From Sphingobacteriales bacterium TSM_CSS (GTDB lineage: Bacteria > Bacteroidota > Bacteroidia > Chitinophagales > UBA2359), in the NCBI GenBank assembly GCA_002212985.1, contig NBMY01000054.1, positions 1-43,675 on the forward strand: a stretch of 43,675 nucleotides of DNA, in the 5' to 3' direction. The stretch's first letter is position 1. Every line of letters starts with the position of its first letter. A program made the position numbers and the translations under genes. Below are positions 7,413 to 16,019 of this stretch, in pieces. The notes under the pieces were generated by a model. That model saw only the letters and a list, made by a program, of their open reading frames with translations, had not been told where the DNA came from and searched no databases.

Positions 7413-8341
7413 TTTTTGCCCATGATTTTAATTTTGGTAAGGTAATCTATGCAGCTTTTGTGGGCGGTGGCATAAATTTGTTTTAGTTTGTCCATATCTG
7501 TCCACAAACTATCGGCAAATTTAGTAAGGGTTTCGCCGGGTATAAATTGGTTGCCATAAGCATTTTGCATGGCTTGGGTAATTGCCTGGCTTACAGTTTG
7601 GTAGTTTACATCTTGGTTGTCCCAGTTTTTAGAGAGGGTATAACTGTTTATGGGCGATTCAAAATTGCCATAACCCACGCCTACCAACACATTTTGAAGG
7701 TTGGCTCCGGTGGTAGTGCTTTGCGCTCCGTATCGGTTTTGTTCTAAGGTGCAAAACAACAGGTGCAAAAACAATTCGGGGCTTACGTTTTCGGCGGTAA
7801 TAAAATGCGGGAAACAAACACCCGGTTTTATGTATTGGGTTTGAAATAAAGATTGGCGCAACTTACCTTCTTCTTCGTTAAACATAGTGCCACCTTCGCT
7901 AAGAGCATTGTGTTGGAGGGTATCGGTAATTTGGCTCACATCGCGCAGGGAGTAAGCCCAATCATACATGACCCTGCTGCTGAGGGCTATGGCATCGCCG
8001 CTTTCGGTAACGCTGTCGCCAAACAAAACAGAGTTGGGGTTAGCCAAATGTTTGCTATCTTTAATTACATTGTATCTTACCGATTCATCTACCACCTTAA
8101 ACTCGCGGCAAATTCTTAAACCCAGCAGTTTCTCTTTACTTTTTAGCTTGCGGGCAGGAATTTCTACTACATCGCGTCGGTCGTCAATTTTAAAGGTAAT
8201 GGTTTCATCGGCATAATTGCTTCTTATAATAAGGTTGCCGGTAGTATGCCTCAAAAAAGCCAGTTTTATGTGTCCTAACTGGTTTTGTTTAAGGTCTTTA
8301 ACAAAAAACTTTTCGGGAATGAGGTCAAATAATTCTTTCAT
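7409..8341 (-). CDS. csc2: Csc2, Cas7-group backbone subunit of type I-D Cascade
   Basis: Csc2 (Cas7d) polymerises along the crRNA spacer and forms the filament of the I-D complex. The 310-aa protein shows strong hallmarks: an SEGGTMFNEEEGKLRQS segment, then IKPGVCFPHFITAE, and RYGAQSTTTGANLQN about residue 210. These match the NGTMSR...VKPQTFFP...RRYGAQTTRTG series of cyanobacterial Csc2. A basic patch DRRDVVEIPARKLKSKEK near residues 53-70 could contact RNA. It follows cas10d by 61 bp and overlaps csc1 by the ATGA junction. I am confident of the family; it is the best single marker that this is I-D and not I-B. Confidence 0.95.
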   Translation of the reverse strand: MKELFDLIPEKFFVKDLKQNQLGHIKLAFLRHTTGNLIIRSNYADETITFKIDDRRDVVEIPARKLKSKEKLLGLRICREFKVVDESVRYNVIKDSKHLANPNSVLFGDSVTESGDAIALSSRVMYDWAYSLRDVSQITDTLQHNALSEGGTMFNEEEGKLRQSLFQTQYIKPGVCFPHFITAENVSPELFLHLLFCTLEQNRYGAQSTTTGANLQNVLVGVGYGNFESPINSYTLSKNWDNQDVNYQTVSQAITQAMQNAYGNQFIPGETLTKFADSLWTDMDKLKQIYATAHKSCIDYLTKIKIMGKK

Positions 8342-8402
8342 AATATGATGGTTTTAAAAAAGAAATAAAAAGGTTTTGAAGCGTAAAAAAAGGGCATTCT
8401 GT

Positions 8403-8786
8403 TTAGTCAGTCAGTTCTTTCTTTTTAGCCGATAGTTCTCTAATAATTTCCCACGACCGGCGGTTAAACAAAAAGGCAAATTGGTAAATCCAATCTTTTT
8501 CTTCGTTTTTGGTAGGCAGTTTACCTTTCCAGTCTTCCAAAAACAATTTGTCATACACGGCAGTGGTAAAAGTCTCAATGTCGTTGGTATTAACGCCTCT
8601 TTGCCGGAGGGTGCGGTAAATTTCGCCCGACATTTTTTGGATAACGTCTTCTCTTGATGCGCCCATTTTTACATAACGGCGCAGGTAATTGGCAGCAGTG
8701 CGTATAAGCCATGTTTCTTCTGAGCCGCTCTTAGTGCCCAAGTCAAGTTTTACTGCCAGTTCTACTAATTGTTGTGTTACGGTCAT
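8403..8786 (-). CDS. cas11d: Putative Cas11d small subunit from an internal start in cas10d
   Basis: In known I-D systems the small subunit Cas11d is translated from an internal start near the 3' end of cas10d. Here codon 789 is an ATG beginning MTVTQQLVELAVKLDLG, giving a 127-aa helical protein with Arg/Lys-rich surfaces (YLRRYVKMGASRED and TLRQRG), which is the expected size and type. The 15 bases upstream, on the coding strand, are almost pure A/T (AAATTTAATTTT just before ATG), the kind of start context favoured in Bacteroidota. A second in-frame Met 40 codons on would give a protein that seems too short. This is inference from the family and the start context. Confidence 0.55.
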   Translation of the reverse strand: MTVTQQLVELAVKLDLGTKSGSEETWLIRTAANYLRRYVKMGASREDVIQKMSGEIYRTLRQRGVNTNDIETFTTAVYDKLFLEDWKGKLPTKNEEKDWIYQFAFLFNRRSWEIIRELSAKKKELTD

Positions 8787-11150
8787 AAAATTAAATTTAT
8801 GTGGGTAATTGGAAATAAAGTTGTTTAACGATTTGTTTACACCGCTTTGGTCTTTTTCCGAAAGCAGATAATACAGCCTAAAATAAGCATTTCGGTTATG
8901 CGCCACCGCTAATATATTGGTAGGAATACGGCTTTTACCAAAGGTTAGTAAGAGGTTAATTTCGTCCATCACCTCATCAATTTGATGCAGGCGAATGCTG
9001 TTCCAGCCCATGTTTTGCACAAACTTGGGGGCGTTTTCCCACTTAAATACAGCTTTGTGCGGCATATAGGGCGACATAATGCCGGTTATATACAATCTTA
9101 AACCAAAAGCTTGCACCATTTTTATCCACCGGCGCACGTTAAAAAAGGCGCTTTCTATACCGGTATCTATTTCTTCATATAAGAGGTTGTAAAGGTTGTA
9201 TTGAAATTTTATACTTTTGTCTAAAACAATAGCATCGGTTTGTATATCGCGCTCATAGTTTTTCGCTTTTAGGCAGGCATTTAGCACATCGGTATCTAAG
9301 TCTAAAGAGGTTTCAAAGAAATCGAAATAAATAGCTAAATTAGATTTAGGGGGCGCTTTAAGATTACTGCTTCGCAGTTTGTTTTCTTCTGCAAACAAAT
9401 CGGCTATGAAACTGGTGGTATTTTTTAACGCTGTTACCGTTCTATTGCTAAACCCGCGCGCTTTCATGGCAAAGGCAATACCTTCGGTATAAGGCGTAGT
9501 GGCAGGTGCGGCGGTAAAGGCGCACATTTCTTTTTTCGTGTTTATTTGGGGGTTATAGTTTTGCAGCAAACTAAGCGCTTCTATGCCACCTTTGCAAGCC
9601 AAGTATCGGTTGGCAAAAAGTTGTTTGGGGTTAGCCGCAAATAAATCGGTAGGAGCGTTAAAATGGCTTTTTATGTCGGCTATCAGGGCATCGGTATAAG
9701 TTTCCACATCTTCTTGCTCCATTAGGGCTTTGTAGGTTTTAATGCAGCAAAAAACGGTTTTGTAAAGGTTGTCGGTACTTTTAGTTTTGTCTGCAATAAA
9801 GTTGATAAGGTCGGTAGTAGTATTCAGGATAGTAGTGTTTTGTAGATTGCCAAATTGCAGAGTAAATGGAAGGGCGCTATCTGTTTTGGCATAAGATTCA
9901 AAATCGGCTTTCCATATTTTATTATCTTTGGCATTAAACCACTGAATTCGGTGCAGGTTGTAGAGGGTTCTAAAAGTTTGGTAGTCATCCTGTAAATGTT
10001 GGTCAAAGTTCAACAGCAATTTATCGTCTTTGGTTACGGTAGTTAAAATAGGGGCATTGCACTGTTTTATGAGTTCCTTAATAAAATCAACAAATAGGGT
10101 AAAATCGGTAATTTTTTCAGCTCCGTTAGGCGATAAGTTTAAAAACTTGTGTTGTAGTTTTTCATCGGTACAAATACCCAGCAAGTGTTCTGTGGTAAGG
10201 CTTACCGTACCCAAAAAGTCGAAAGTACATTTTTGGGCATCTATTTTAGTTAGCTCCTTGTATTTTACATCTTTGGTGTCTAAAAAAGTTTGTTTAATTT
10301 GTTCATATTCGTTTTCCGTAACATTGCTACCCCAAAAAACAAAGCCGTTTCGCATAGCAAACAACAGCTTTTTACCCTGTTGGCGCAGTACATTTTTGGC
10401 ACAGCGCAGCAGTTGTTGGGTAAGCAGGGTATAGGGGTTTTCATAAATCTGCACATACGAAACGGGTAGGGGCGGCATGCCATCAATAGCGGCAATTTTG
10501 TTTAATGATTTGGTAATGGCTTGATGCAATGTTTCTATGTTTTCAATTTCCTTTTCTTGTACCGATGCAAACCCGTTGGCATCTGCCAAATGGCAAAGTT
10601 CTGCCAACACCTCTCTAACATGTTTTTCCGATAATTTAAAATCATACTGTTGTGCCAGTGTACGGGTACGGTATTCGGTAGCCAATGCCAAAAAGCAAAT
10701 GTCATTTTTATAGGTATCAAATTCCTCAAAAAAGTCTTTTACATGTAAGGTTTCAGCGGCAGTGTTTATTTGTTGTAAAGCTATTTCAAGGTCGCTGTGT
10801 TTTTGTGTTTGTTGTGTATGCAGCAGTTTATTGGCATCATGAAATGTAAACCCCAGTATAAAGACTTTAAGGTAAAGGCGGCATTGTTCGGGGTCTTCTT
10901 TTATCCACCTTTTGTTTTGCAAGTAAGCCTCGTACAGGTGTAAAGCCGGTATTAGTCCGTTGAGTATATGAATATGGTAGGGCATATCATAGTCGTCTTT
11001 TTTTACATCTCCCTTTACACTAAACAGTCCTTTGGCTTGCAGCAGGGTATCGTTTTTAATCATGGCAGCCAGTACTGTATCAAAATAATGAGCCACAGTA
11101 TGCTGAAAAACTGGGGTGTTAAAGTAATTGTCAATCAGTGCGTATTGCAT
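8403..11150 (-). CDS. cas10d: Cas10d (Csc3), HD-nuclease large subunit of type I-D Cascade
   Basis: Cas10d recognises the PAM and supplies the HD nuclease that cuts target DNA in I-D systems. The 915-aa protein has the HD motif at H104-D105 in GFTFHDANKLL, with H59/H61 (YHIHILNGL) as likely further metal ligands. A central region contains AIYFDFFETSLDLDTD, perhaps the remnant of the Cas10 palm; I see no GGDD, so cyclic-oligoadenylate synthesis is not expected. The C-terminal 127 residues form an all-helical domain that fits a Cas11-like small subunit and could be made separately. It starts 2 bp after the cas6 stop. A giant Cas8b was considered, but the HD motif here, the HD-less Cas3' and the Csc1/Csc2 neighbours settle the call. 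Confidence 0.93.
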   Translation of the reverse strand: MQYALIDNYFNTPVFQHTVAHYFDTVLAAMIKNDTLLQAKGLFSVKGDVKKDDYDMPYHIHILNGLIPALHLYEAYLQNKRWIKEDPEQCRLYLKVFILGFTFHDANKLLHTQQTQKHSDLEIALQQINTAAETLHVKDFFEEFDTYKNDICFLALATEYRTRTLAQQYDFKLSEKHVREVLAELCHLADANGFASVQEKEIENIETLHQAITKSLNKIAAIDGMPPLPVSYVQIYENPYTLLTQQLLRCAKNVLRQQGKKLLFAMRNGFVFWGSNVTENEYEQIKQTFLDTKDVKYKELTKIDAQKCTFDFLGTVSLTTEHLLGICTDEKLQHKFLNLSPNGAEKITDFTLFVDFIKELIKQCNAPILTTVTKDDKLLLNFDQHLQDDYQTFRTLYNLHRIQWFNAKDNKIWKADFESYAKTDSALPFTLQFGNLQNTTILNTTTDLINFIADKTKSTDNLYKTVFCCIKTYKALMEQEDVETYTDALIADIKSHFNAPTDLFAANPKQLFANRYLACKGGIEALSLLQNYNPQINTKKEMCAFTAAPATTPYTEGIAFAMKARGFSNRTVTALKNTTSFIADLFAEENKLRSSNLKAPPKSNLAIYFDFFETSLDLDTDVLNACLKAKNYERDIQTDAIVLDKSIKFQYNLYNLLYEEIDTGIESAFFNVRRWIKMVQAFGLRLYITGIMSPYMPHKAVFKWENAPKFVQNMGWNSIRLHQIDEVMDEINLLLTFGKSRIPTNILAVAHNRNAYFRLYYLLSEKDQSGVNKSLNNFISNYPHKFNFMTVTQQLVELAVKLDLGTKSGSEETWLIRTAANYLRRYVKMGASREDVIQKMSGEIYRTLRQRGVNTNDIETFTTAVYDKLFLEDWKGKLPTKNEEKDWIYQFAFLFNRRSWEIIRELSAKKKELTD

Positions 11151-11152
11151 AA

Positions 11153-11974
11153 TTAGTTGCGTTTTAAAGTGTTATCCGAAAAAATTTTTACCATACCCAA
11201 ACCCATAGCATTGTGTCTGCCAAACCCACCCAAGTAACCCAGCTTTAAAATATCGGTGGGTGCGGTAAGCTCAAAATCAAACAAATAAGCTCTTGCTCTG
11301 CTGGTGGGCACATTATTAGCATCGGTTTTAAGGGTAATCAATTTTTGTTTAGGCTGGTTAGAAAGCAGTTTAAAGTCAATTTTAGGCGGGTAGGGGAGTG
11401 GGTCTAACAAACCATGTTCTATAGCGGCATTGTATTTTTCGAGCAGGTTAAGGGTAAAAAACTTTGCAAATTCCTCGTCGGCAGGATGTAGATATTGAGT
11501 TTTATCTTTCATCTCATCGGCATCTTCTTTTTTGCCTACAGTAATGGGCGAAATACAGCTAAATCGCATGGTTTGGGTAAAATGTATGGGCTGCAAAGTT
11601 TCGAGGTGTGCAATTTGAAGTTTTAGTTTATGTGTAACATCGCCCCAAAACAGTTGTTTTTGTTGGTTAAACAAGCCCAAAAAAAGTTTGTGCAGCATAA
11701 CCGGCACAAAACCCGATACAATTAGAGATACCTCGTCATCAAAAATTTGCATAAATTCGCCTTCGGTTTTAAAATTATGCAAATAGAGTTTAGAGAAGGT
11801 AAAAAATTTAAACTTGCGATTATAGAGGCCATAGCCTTTTTGGTGCAAAAATTCGGCAAGCAAAGGGTCGGCATTTGAAAGGGTATTATAAAGCCATGCG
11901 TTTATAAAAGGCTGATACGAAAAAGGCAATTTTGCGCCTTTATTAAGTACTTTAAAGGTTATTTTTATTCTCAT
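11153..11974 (-). CDS. cas6: CRISPR RNA endoribonuclease Cas6
   Basis: Cas6 cuts the pre-crRNA within each repeat and leaves the 8-nt ATTGAAAC handle. The 273-aa protein has the C-terminal glycine-rich loop LGYLGGFGRHNAMGLGM, diagnostic of Cas6 RAMP proteins. The N-terminal half carries FLHQKGY followed by RKFKFFTFSKL; H44 sits where archaeal Cas6 enzymes have the catalytic His, and K54 or K56 may assist. It is the first gene of the operon, preceded by a well-matched promoter, and ends 2 bp before cas10d. In I-D loci cas6 is often elsewhere in the operon, so leading position is a local feature. Confidence 0.95.
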   Translation of the reverse strand: MRIKITFKVLNKGAKLPFSYQPFINAWLYNTLSNADPLLAEFLHQKGYGLYNRKFKFFTFSKLYLHNFKTEGEFMQIFDDEVSLIVSGFVPVMLHKLFLGLFNQQKQLFWGDVTHKLKLQIAHLETLQPIHFTQTMRFSCISPITVGKKEDADEMKDKTQYLHPADEEFAKFFTLNLLEKYNAAIEHGLLDPLPYPPKIDFKLLSNQPKQKLITLKTDANNVPTSRARAYLFDFELTAPTDILKLGYLGGFGRHNAMGLGMVKIFSDNTLKRN

Positions 11975-12012
11975 AAGCCGGTTAATTTATCAGGGTTTAT
12001 GGTTTGATGTTG

Positions 12013-12020
12013 CAAATATA
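12013..12020 (-). promoter_or_regulatory. Promoter -7 element of the cas operon
   Basis: The minus strand reads TATATTTG, an exact match to the Bacteroidota TAnnTTTG element, about 38 bp before the cas6 ATG. No clean TTTG is found at the usual -33 spacing. The 97-bp region 11975-12071 between divergent cas6 and the WYL gene must also hold the regulator's own promoter and probably its operator. Confidence 0.65.
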
Positions 12021-12071
12021 CAAGGTAAGGTATGCAATTTTTCTTCACACCAACAAAAAAAAGCGAAAAAA

Positions 12072-13061
12072 ATGCCTATTAGCAAAAACCAATTAGACCG
12101 ATTACGGAAAATAGACCAAAAACTAAATCAATGGAAAAACAGCTACATATCCATAAAAACATTAGTAGAACTAACCGAAGTAACCGAGCGCACTGTAAAG
12201 GAAGACATAAGGGTACTGCGCGAGGAGTATGATGCGCCTATTGTGTGGTCGGCAAAAGAGGGAGGGTATTATTATACAACACCGTTTTCAATGCCGGTAA
12301 AAAACCTTGCTTTAAAACAAGAAGACATTGATAAACTCAAAACTGCCCTTGCCTTGTTAAAACAATACACCAACCTAAACATTTTACCCGATTTTGAAGG
12401 GGTGGTAAACAAGTTAGAGAAAGCGGTAAAATTCAAATTAGACCATTCCTATCAACCATATATTTTCTTTGAAAGCAATGTTTTTTATCAAGGCGTTGAT
12501 TTAATAGAGCCTTTGTTATTAGCAATTTCGCAATCAAAAGCCATACATTTTAGATACCAAACCTTTAAAAGCAACCAAGAACTAAGCCACAAGGTAGAAC
12601 CCTATTTTATTAAGGAACATACCAACAGGTGGTATTTAATAGGGTATTTGCCCAAAATGGAGCAATACACCACCTTTGCCTTAGACCGAATAAAACCCCA
12701 CTCGCTCACCATTTTAGAAGAGCATTTCATTCGCAACAAAACATTTACTTTAGATAACTACTTCAAAAATGTAGTAGGCATGAGTATTTTATCCAATACT
12801 CCTCCCGAAGAAATTCTACTCCAATTTACACCAATACAAGCCAGATATTTTTTATCTAAACCCTTTCACCCATACACCATAATAGAACAAACCCCCACCC
12901 ACACCACTGTAAAAATGGTACTCATTATCAACTACGAGTTAATAAGAATTCTGGCAGGTATGGGAAGCGGGGTAAAAGTATTGGCCCCTATACAGCTCAT
13001 TACACAATTAACCAATTACCATAGGCAGGCGTTGGAGCAGTACAACAATGCAGTATTATAA
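12072..13061 (+). CDS. WYL-domain transcriptional regulator divergent from the cas operon
   Basis: A 329-aa DNA-binding regulator. Residues about 5-60 form a winged helix-turn-helix of the DeoR/HTH_11 sort (ISIKTLVELTEVTERTVKED...). The C-terminal half is a WYL domain: VEPYFIKEHTNRWYLIGY at about residues 177-194 holds the W-Y-L signature, followed by FALDRI. WYL domains bind ligands, often nucleic acids or nucleotides, and are common beside CRISPR loci; a WYL regulator (Sll7009) is known next to the I-D locus of Synechocystis 6803. Head-to-head placement with cas6 over 97 bp suggests that it controls the operon. Whether it represses or activates cannot be read from sequence. The start ATG is preceded by an A-rich run. 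Confidence 0.93.
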   Translation: MPISKNQLDRLRKIDQKLNQWKNSYISIKTLVELTEVTERTVKEDIRVLREEYDAPIVWSAKEGGYYYTTPFSMPVKNLALKQEDIDKLKTALALLKQYTNLNILPDFEGVVNKLEKAVKFKLDHSYQPYIFFESNVFYQGVDLIEPLLLAISQSKAIHFRYQTFKSNQELSHKVEPYFIKEHTNRWYLIGYLPKMEQYTTFALDRIKPHSLTILEEHFIRNKTFTLDNYFKNVVGMSILSNTPPEEILLQFTPIQARYFLSKPFHPYTIIEQTPTHTTVKMVLIINYELIRILAGMGSGVKVLAPIQLITQLTNYHRQALEQYNNAVL

Positions 13062-13074
13062 ATTTTTTGTGCTC

Positions 13075-13834
13075 CGCTATTTGCCCATAGCGGGGCTTTG
13101 GCCACATTGAGGGTAGAAAGGCTTATGTTGAAATGAAAATTGAGGGCATCTTTCTGGTCTGCTTTGCGTGTGCTCCAAGCCCAGGTGGGTCTTGGTGTCT
13201 CTGAATAGAAACGCTATTTGATAGCGCATTTTGTAACGTACATGGGCAATGCCTACATAAACAATTTCATGGTCATCCTTTTTAAGGAGGGTAAAATAGC
13301 GGTATCAAGGTTGCTGAGGTCAATCTTTCCGCCATACGCTTTGCACCGCCCCCTATCCGGTTTTTGTTCGCCTGTATAAGCATAGCGCAGGTAGCTATTG
13401 TGTTGTAAGCGACTAACAAAGGTAAATCTGCCGGCAGCGCAAACCATATCTACAAAAGGCTTTTTGGAGAAAAAGGCATCTGCCGTCAATATTTTGGTCA
13501 TTTGCTGCAATTCCAACGCCCCACTGCAAAGCTGCTTCGCATACCATATTTGCAGACTTTCTGTTCCTTTTTGCCACTCGGTCTGCCGGGCGTGGTAATG
13601 CAGGGCTGTTTGGTTTTCTATATCCCCTATCGCTAAGGCGCTTAACTCCAAACCCCATTTCACCGAACCGGCACAGCCCGACCAAAAATAGCCCACACCC
13701 GGCGTATGGTAACTTTTTTCGCTGTATTTCCCATAGCAATACAGCATCAGGTAATTTACCCGGCTGCGCATACTCAATAATAAAACAACAAGGTGCACTA
13801 TAAATTTCTTTTGGCACATAGCAATATCACTCAT
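13075..13834 (-). pseudogene. Decayed DDE transposase (IS4-like), frameshifted and internally deleted
   Basis: Minus-strand reading gives recognisable transposase fragments in more than one frame. From 13834 there is an N-terminal stretch MSDIAMCQKKFIVHL, then GSVKWGLELSALAIGDIENQ, ILTADAFFSKKPFVDM with the second catalytic Asp, and RLQHNSYLRYAYTGEQKP. Near 13260 the frame shifts and continues as EIVYVGIAHVRYKMRYQ, FLFRDTKTHLGLEHTQS, then shifts again to DALNFHFNISLSTLNVAK. In intact relatives that I recall, the segment reads YQIEFLFRDAKQ; here the catalytic Glu is Ala. Sequence between LSNLD and EIVYV appears to be missing. The start of the gene (N-terminal side) joins the element's outer end at 13912-13965. 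The left end towards the WYL gene is lost. Confidence 0.85.
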
Positions 13835-13873
13835 CTTTCGTAATATTGCCCCCGTGAAAGTTTATGCTTTCAT

Positions 13874-13924
13874 AGGTAAAACGGTTTGTTTTTTTTCTGT
13901 CAATCAAAAACAATCGTTTTACCT
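13874..13924. repeat. 10-bp inverted repeat upstream of the transposase remnant
   Basis: AGGTAAAACG (13874-13883) and CGTTTTACCT (13915-13924) are perfect inverse complements around a 31-bp A/T-rich loop, in the untranslated end of the element. Such a dyad near an IS end could bind transposase or block outside transcription. Confidence 0.6.
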
Positions 13925-13965
13925 TTCTTTTGTACGCTATAAACACTTTTTTACCAAACTATTGT
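13912..13965. repeat. 54-bp outer end of the degraded IS, direct repeat of 16163-16216
   Basis: This 54-bp block matches 16163-16216 at 50 of 54 positions with no gaps, in the same orientation. Its last bases (TTTTACCAAACTATTGT) correspond to the terminal inverted repeat defined in the right-hand copy. The kup gene starts 31 bp after it. Confidence 0.92.
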
Positions 13966-13996
13966 CATCTATTCTTCTTTTATTAAAAACACATCA

Positions 13997-15988
13997 ATGG
14001 GTAATGACTACAGACTGAATAAGGTAAGTTTTGCAGGACTTTTAGTTGCATTGGGCATTATTTATGGAGATATTGGAACATCGCCGCTATATGTAATGAA
14101 ATCCATAATGGGCACTACTCCTGTAGATATGGAATTGGTTTACGGCGGTATTTCTTGTGTTTTTTGGACATTAACGCTTCAAACTACTATTAAATATGTG
14201 CTTTTAACTTTAAGTGCCGATAACAATGGCGAAGGAGGTATTTTTTCGCTTTATGCTTTGGTAAAGAAAACTTCACCTTGGTTAATTGTTGCCGCTATGA
14301 TTGGCGGGGCTTCATTGTTGGCAGATGGAATAATTACACCACCAATTTCTATTGCTTCTGCAATTGAGGGTTTGCGCATTATTAATCCTACAATTCCTAC
14401 AATTCCCATTGTTATTGCCATCATAGTATTCATGTTTGCTTTTCAAAGGTTTGGAACTTCTATAGTAGGACGTTCTTTTGGCCCTATGATGGCAATTTGG
14501 TTTAGCATGTTGGCTATTTTGGGCATTTCACAAATTGTTTACCATCCTCAAATATTGGCAGCCGTTAACCCTTATTATGCTTATACACTATTAGTTGTAC
14601 ACCCTCAAGGAATTTTTTTATTGGGAGCAGTTTTTTTGTGTACTACGGGGGCAGAGGCGCTGTATTCTGATTTAGGGCATTGTGGCAGAGGAAACATACG
14701 TGTTAGTTGGATATTTGTAAAAAGCGCATTATTGCTCAATTATTTTGGGCAAGGCGCTTGGCTTATTTCTCAAGAAGGCAGGGTATTAAAAATTATACAG
14801 GGAGAATCAATCGTACAAGAATTAAATCCCTTTTATGAAATTATGCCTTCTTGGTTCTTATACATCGGAATTGGAATTTCTACCTTGGCAGCCATAATAG
14901 CCAGTCAAGCCCTTATTAGTGGTTCGTTTACTTTGGTAGCCGAGGCCATTCGGTTAAATCTTTTTCCTAAAGTACAGGTAAATTACCCCAGCAATGCAAA
15001 GGGGCAACTTTATATACCTTCAATTAATACGTTTTTGTTAGTTGGTTGTATAGGAATTGTGCTATTCTTTAGAGAATCTGCTGCTATGGAGGCTGCTTAT
15101 GGACTTGCTATTACAGTAACCATGCTCATGACTACGATCTTAATGGTAGCCTATTTGCGGTTAAATAAGTTTAATGTATTTAGTATTGTATTGTTTGCCC
15201 TGTTGTATTTAATGGTAGAAGGGGCTTTCTTATTTGCCAATCTTTCTAAATTTATGCACGGCGGCATTGTTACTGTTATTATTGCAGGTAGCATTATCTT
15301 TTTAATGTGGATTCAATTGCGGGCGCATGAAATTAAAAACAAACTGGCTGATTTTGTTTCAGTTAGAGATTATTTACCGCTAATAACACAACTTTCTAAT
15401 GATGTTTCGGTACCTAAATATGCCACACATCTGGTTTATTTGAGTACAGCACGCAATGATGAAGAAGTAGAAAACAAGATAATTTATTCTATCCTCCAAA
15501 AACAACCCAAAAGGGCAGATATTTATTGGTTTGTGCATATAGAAGTAACCGACGAACCTAATACTATGGAGTATAGCACCAATATAATTGCTCCTAATGA
15601 TTTGGTACGCATTAATTTTTACTTAGGTTTTAGAGTGCAACAAAGAATGAATTTATTTCTGCGTAAGGTAGTTGAAGAAATGATAAGCAATAATGAAATT
15701 GATGTGATAAGTCGCTATTCTTCACTTCGCGAAAATAGTGTTGCCGGCGATTTTCGCTTTGTGCTCATTGAAGAAACCTTATCTTATGAAAATGAAATGC
15801 CTTTTATGGAACAATTTATTATGAATGCTCATTTTGCAATTAAACAATGGGCTTCTTCTGTGGATAAATGGTTTGGGTTAGATACCAGTTTTGTTACCAC
15901 CGAAAAAGTACCTCTCCTCATTAAGCAAGTCTCTGGTATTAATCTTGTGCGAAGAGTAAAGGTGGATGCTAATGTAGTACAAAATTAA
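13997..15988 (+). CDS. kup: Low-affinity potassium transporter Kup
   Basis: Kup (KUP/HAK/KT family) is an inner-membrane K+ importer driven by the proton gradient. The 663-aa protein is full length. It shows GDIGTSPLYVM at about residues 24-34, GGASLLADGIITPP in the second half of the N-terminal helix bundle, and GAEALYSDLGHCGR about residue 218, all family signatures. About 12 membrane helices run to residue 450, and a soluble C-terminal domain follows. The gene is visibly richer in A/T-ending codons than the genes to its right. It sits between a decayed IS copy and a deleted copy of the same element, in an arrangement resembling a composite transposon. No other K+ transport genes are nearby. 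Confidence 0.96.
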   Translation: MGNDYRLNKVSFAGLLVALGIIYGDIGTSPLYVMKSIMGTTPVDMELVYGGISCVFWTLTLQTTIKYVLLTLSADNNGEGGIFSLYALVKKTSPWLIVAAMIGGASLLADGIITPPISIASAIEGLRIINPTIPTIPIVIAIIVFMFAFQRFGTSIVGRSFGPMMAIWFSMLAILGISQIVYHPQILAAVNPYYAYTLLVVHPQGIFLLGAVFLCTTGAEALYSDLGHCGRGNIRVSWIFVKSALLLNYFGQGAWLISQEGRVLKIIQGESIVQELNPFYEIMPSWFLYIGIGISTLAAIIASQALISGSFTLVAEAIRLNLFPKVQVNYPSNAKGQLYIPSINTFLLVGCIGIVLFFRESAAMEAAYGLAITVTMLMTTILMVAYLRLNKFNVFSIVLFALLYLMVEGAFLFANLSKFMHGGIVTVIIAGSIIFLMWIQLRAHEIKNKLADFVSVRDYLPLITQLSNDVSVPKYATHLVYLSTARNDEEVENKIIYSILQKQPKRADIYWFVHIEVTDEPNTMEYSTNIIAPNDLVRINFYLGFRVQQRMNLFLRKVVEEMISNNEIDVISRYSSLRENSVAGDFRFVLIEETLSYENEMPFMEQFIMNAHFAIKQWASSVDKWFGLDTSFVTTEKVPLLIKQVSGINLVRRVKVDANVVQN

Positions 15989-16019
15989 TTGCGAAAGTTT
16001 TTTTCTTGCCCTTTCTAAA

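Noticed and set aside
8403..11150. Cas8b of a type I-B system
   Set aside because: The size, the N-terminal HD motif, the HD-less Cas3' and unmistakable Csc2/Csc1 neighbours favour Cas10d of type I-D.
8403..11150. Cyclic-oligoadenylate signalling by the Cas10-like protein
   Set aside because: No GGDD palm motif is visible and no CARF or HEPN effector gene is in the locus.
13413..13817. Separate 134-aa minus-strand gene
   Set aside because: It overlaps the transposase remnant in another frame; family matches are in the 193-aa frame and in the shifted frames downstream.
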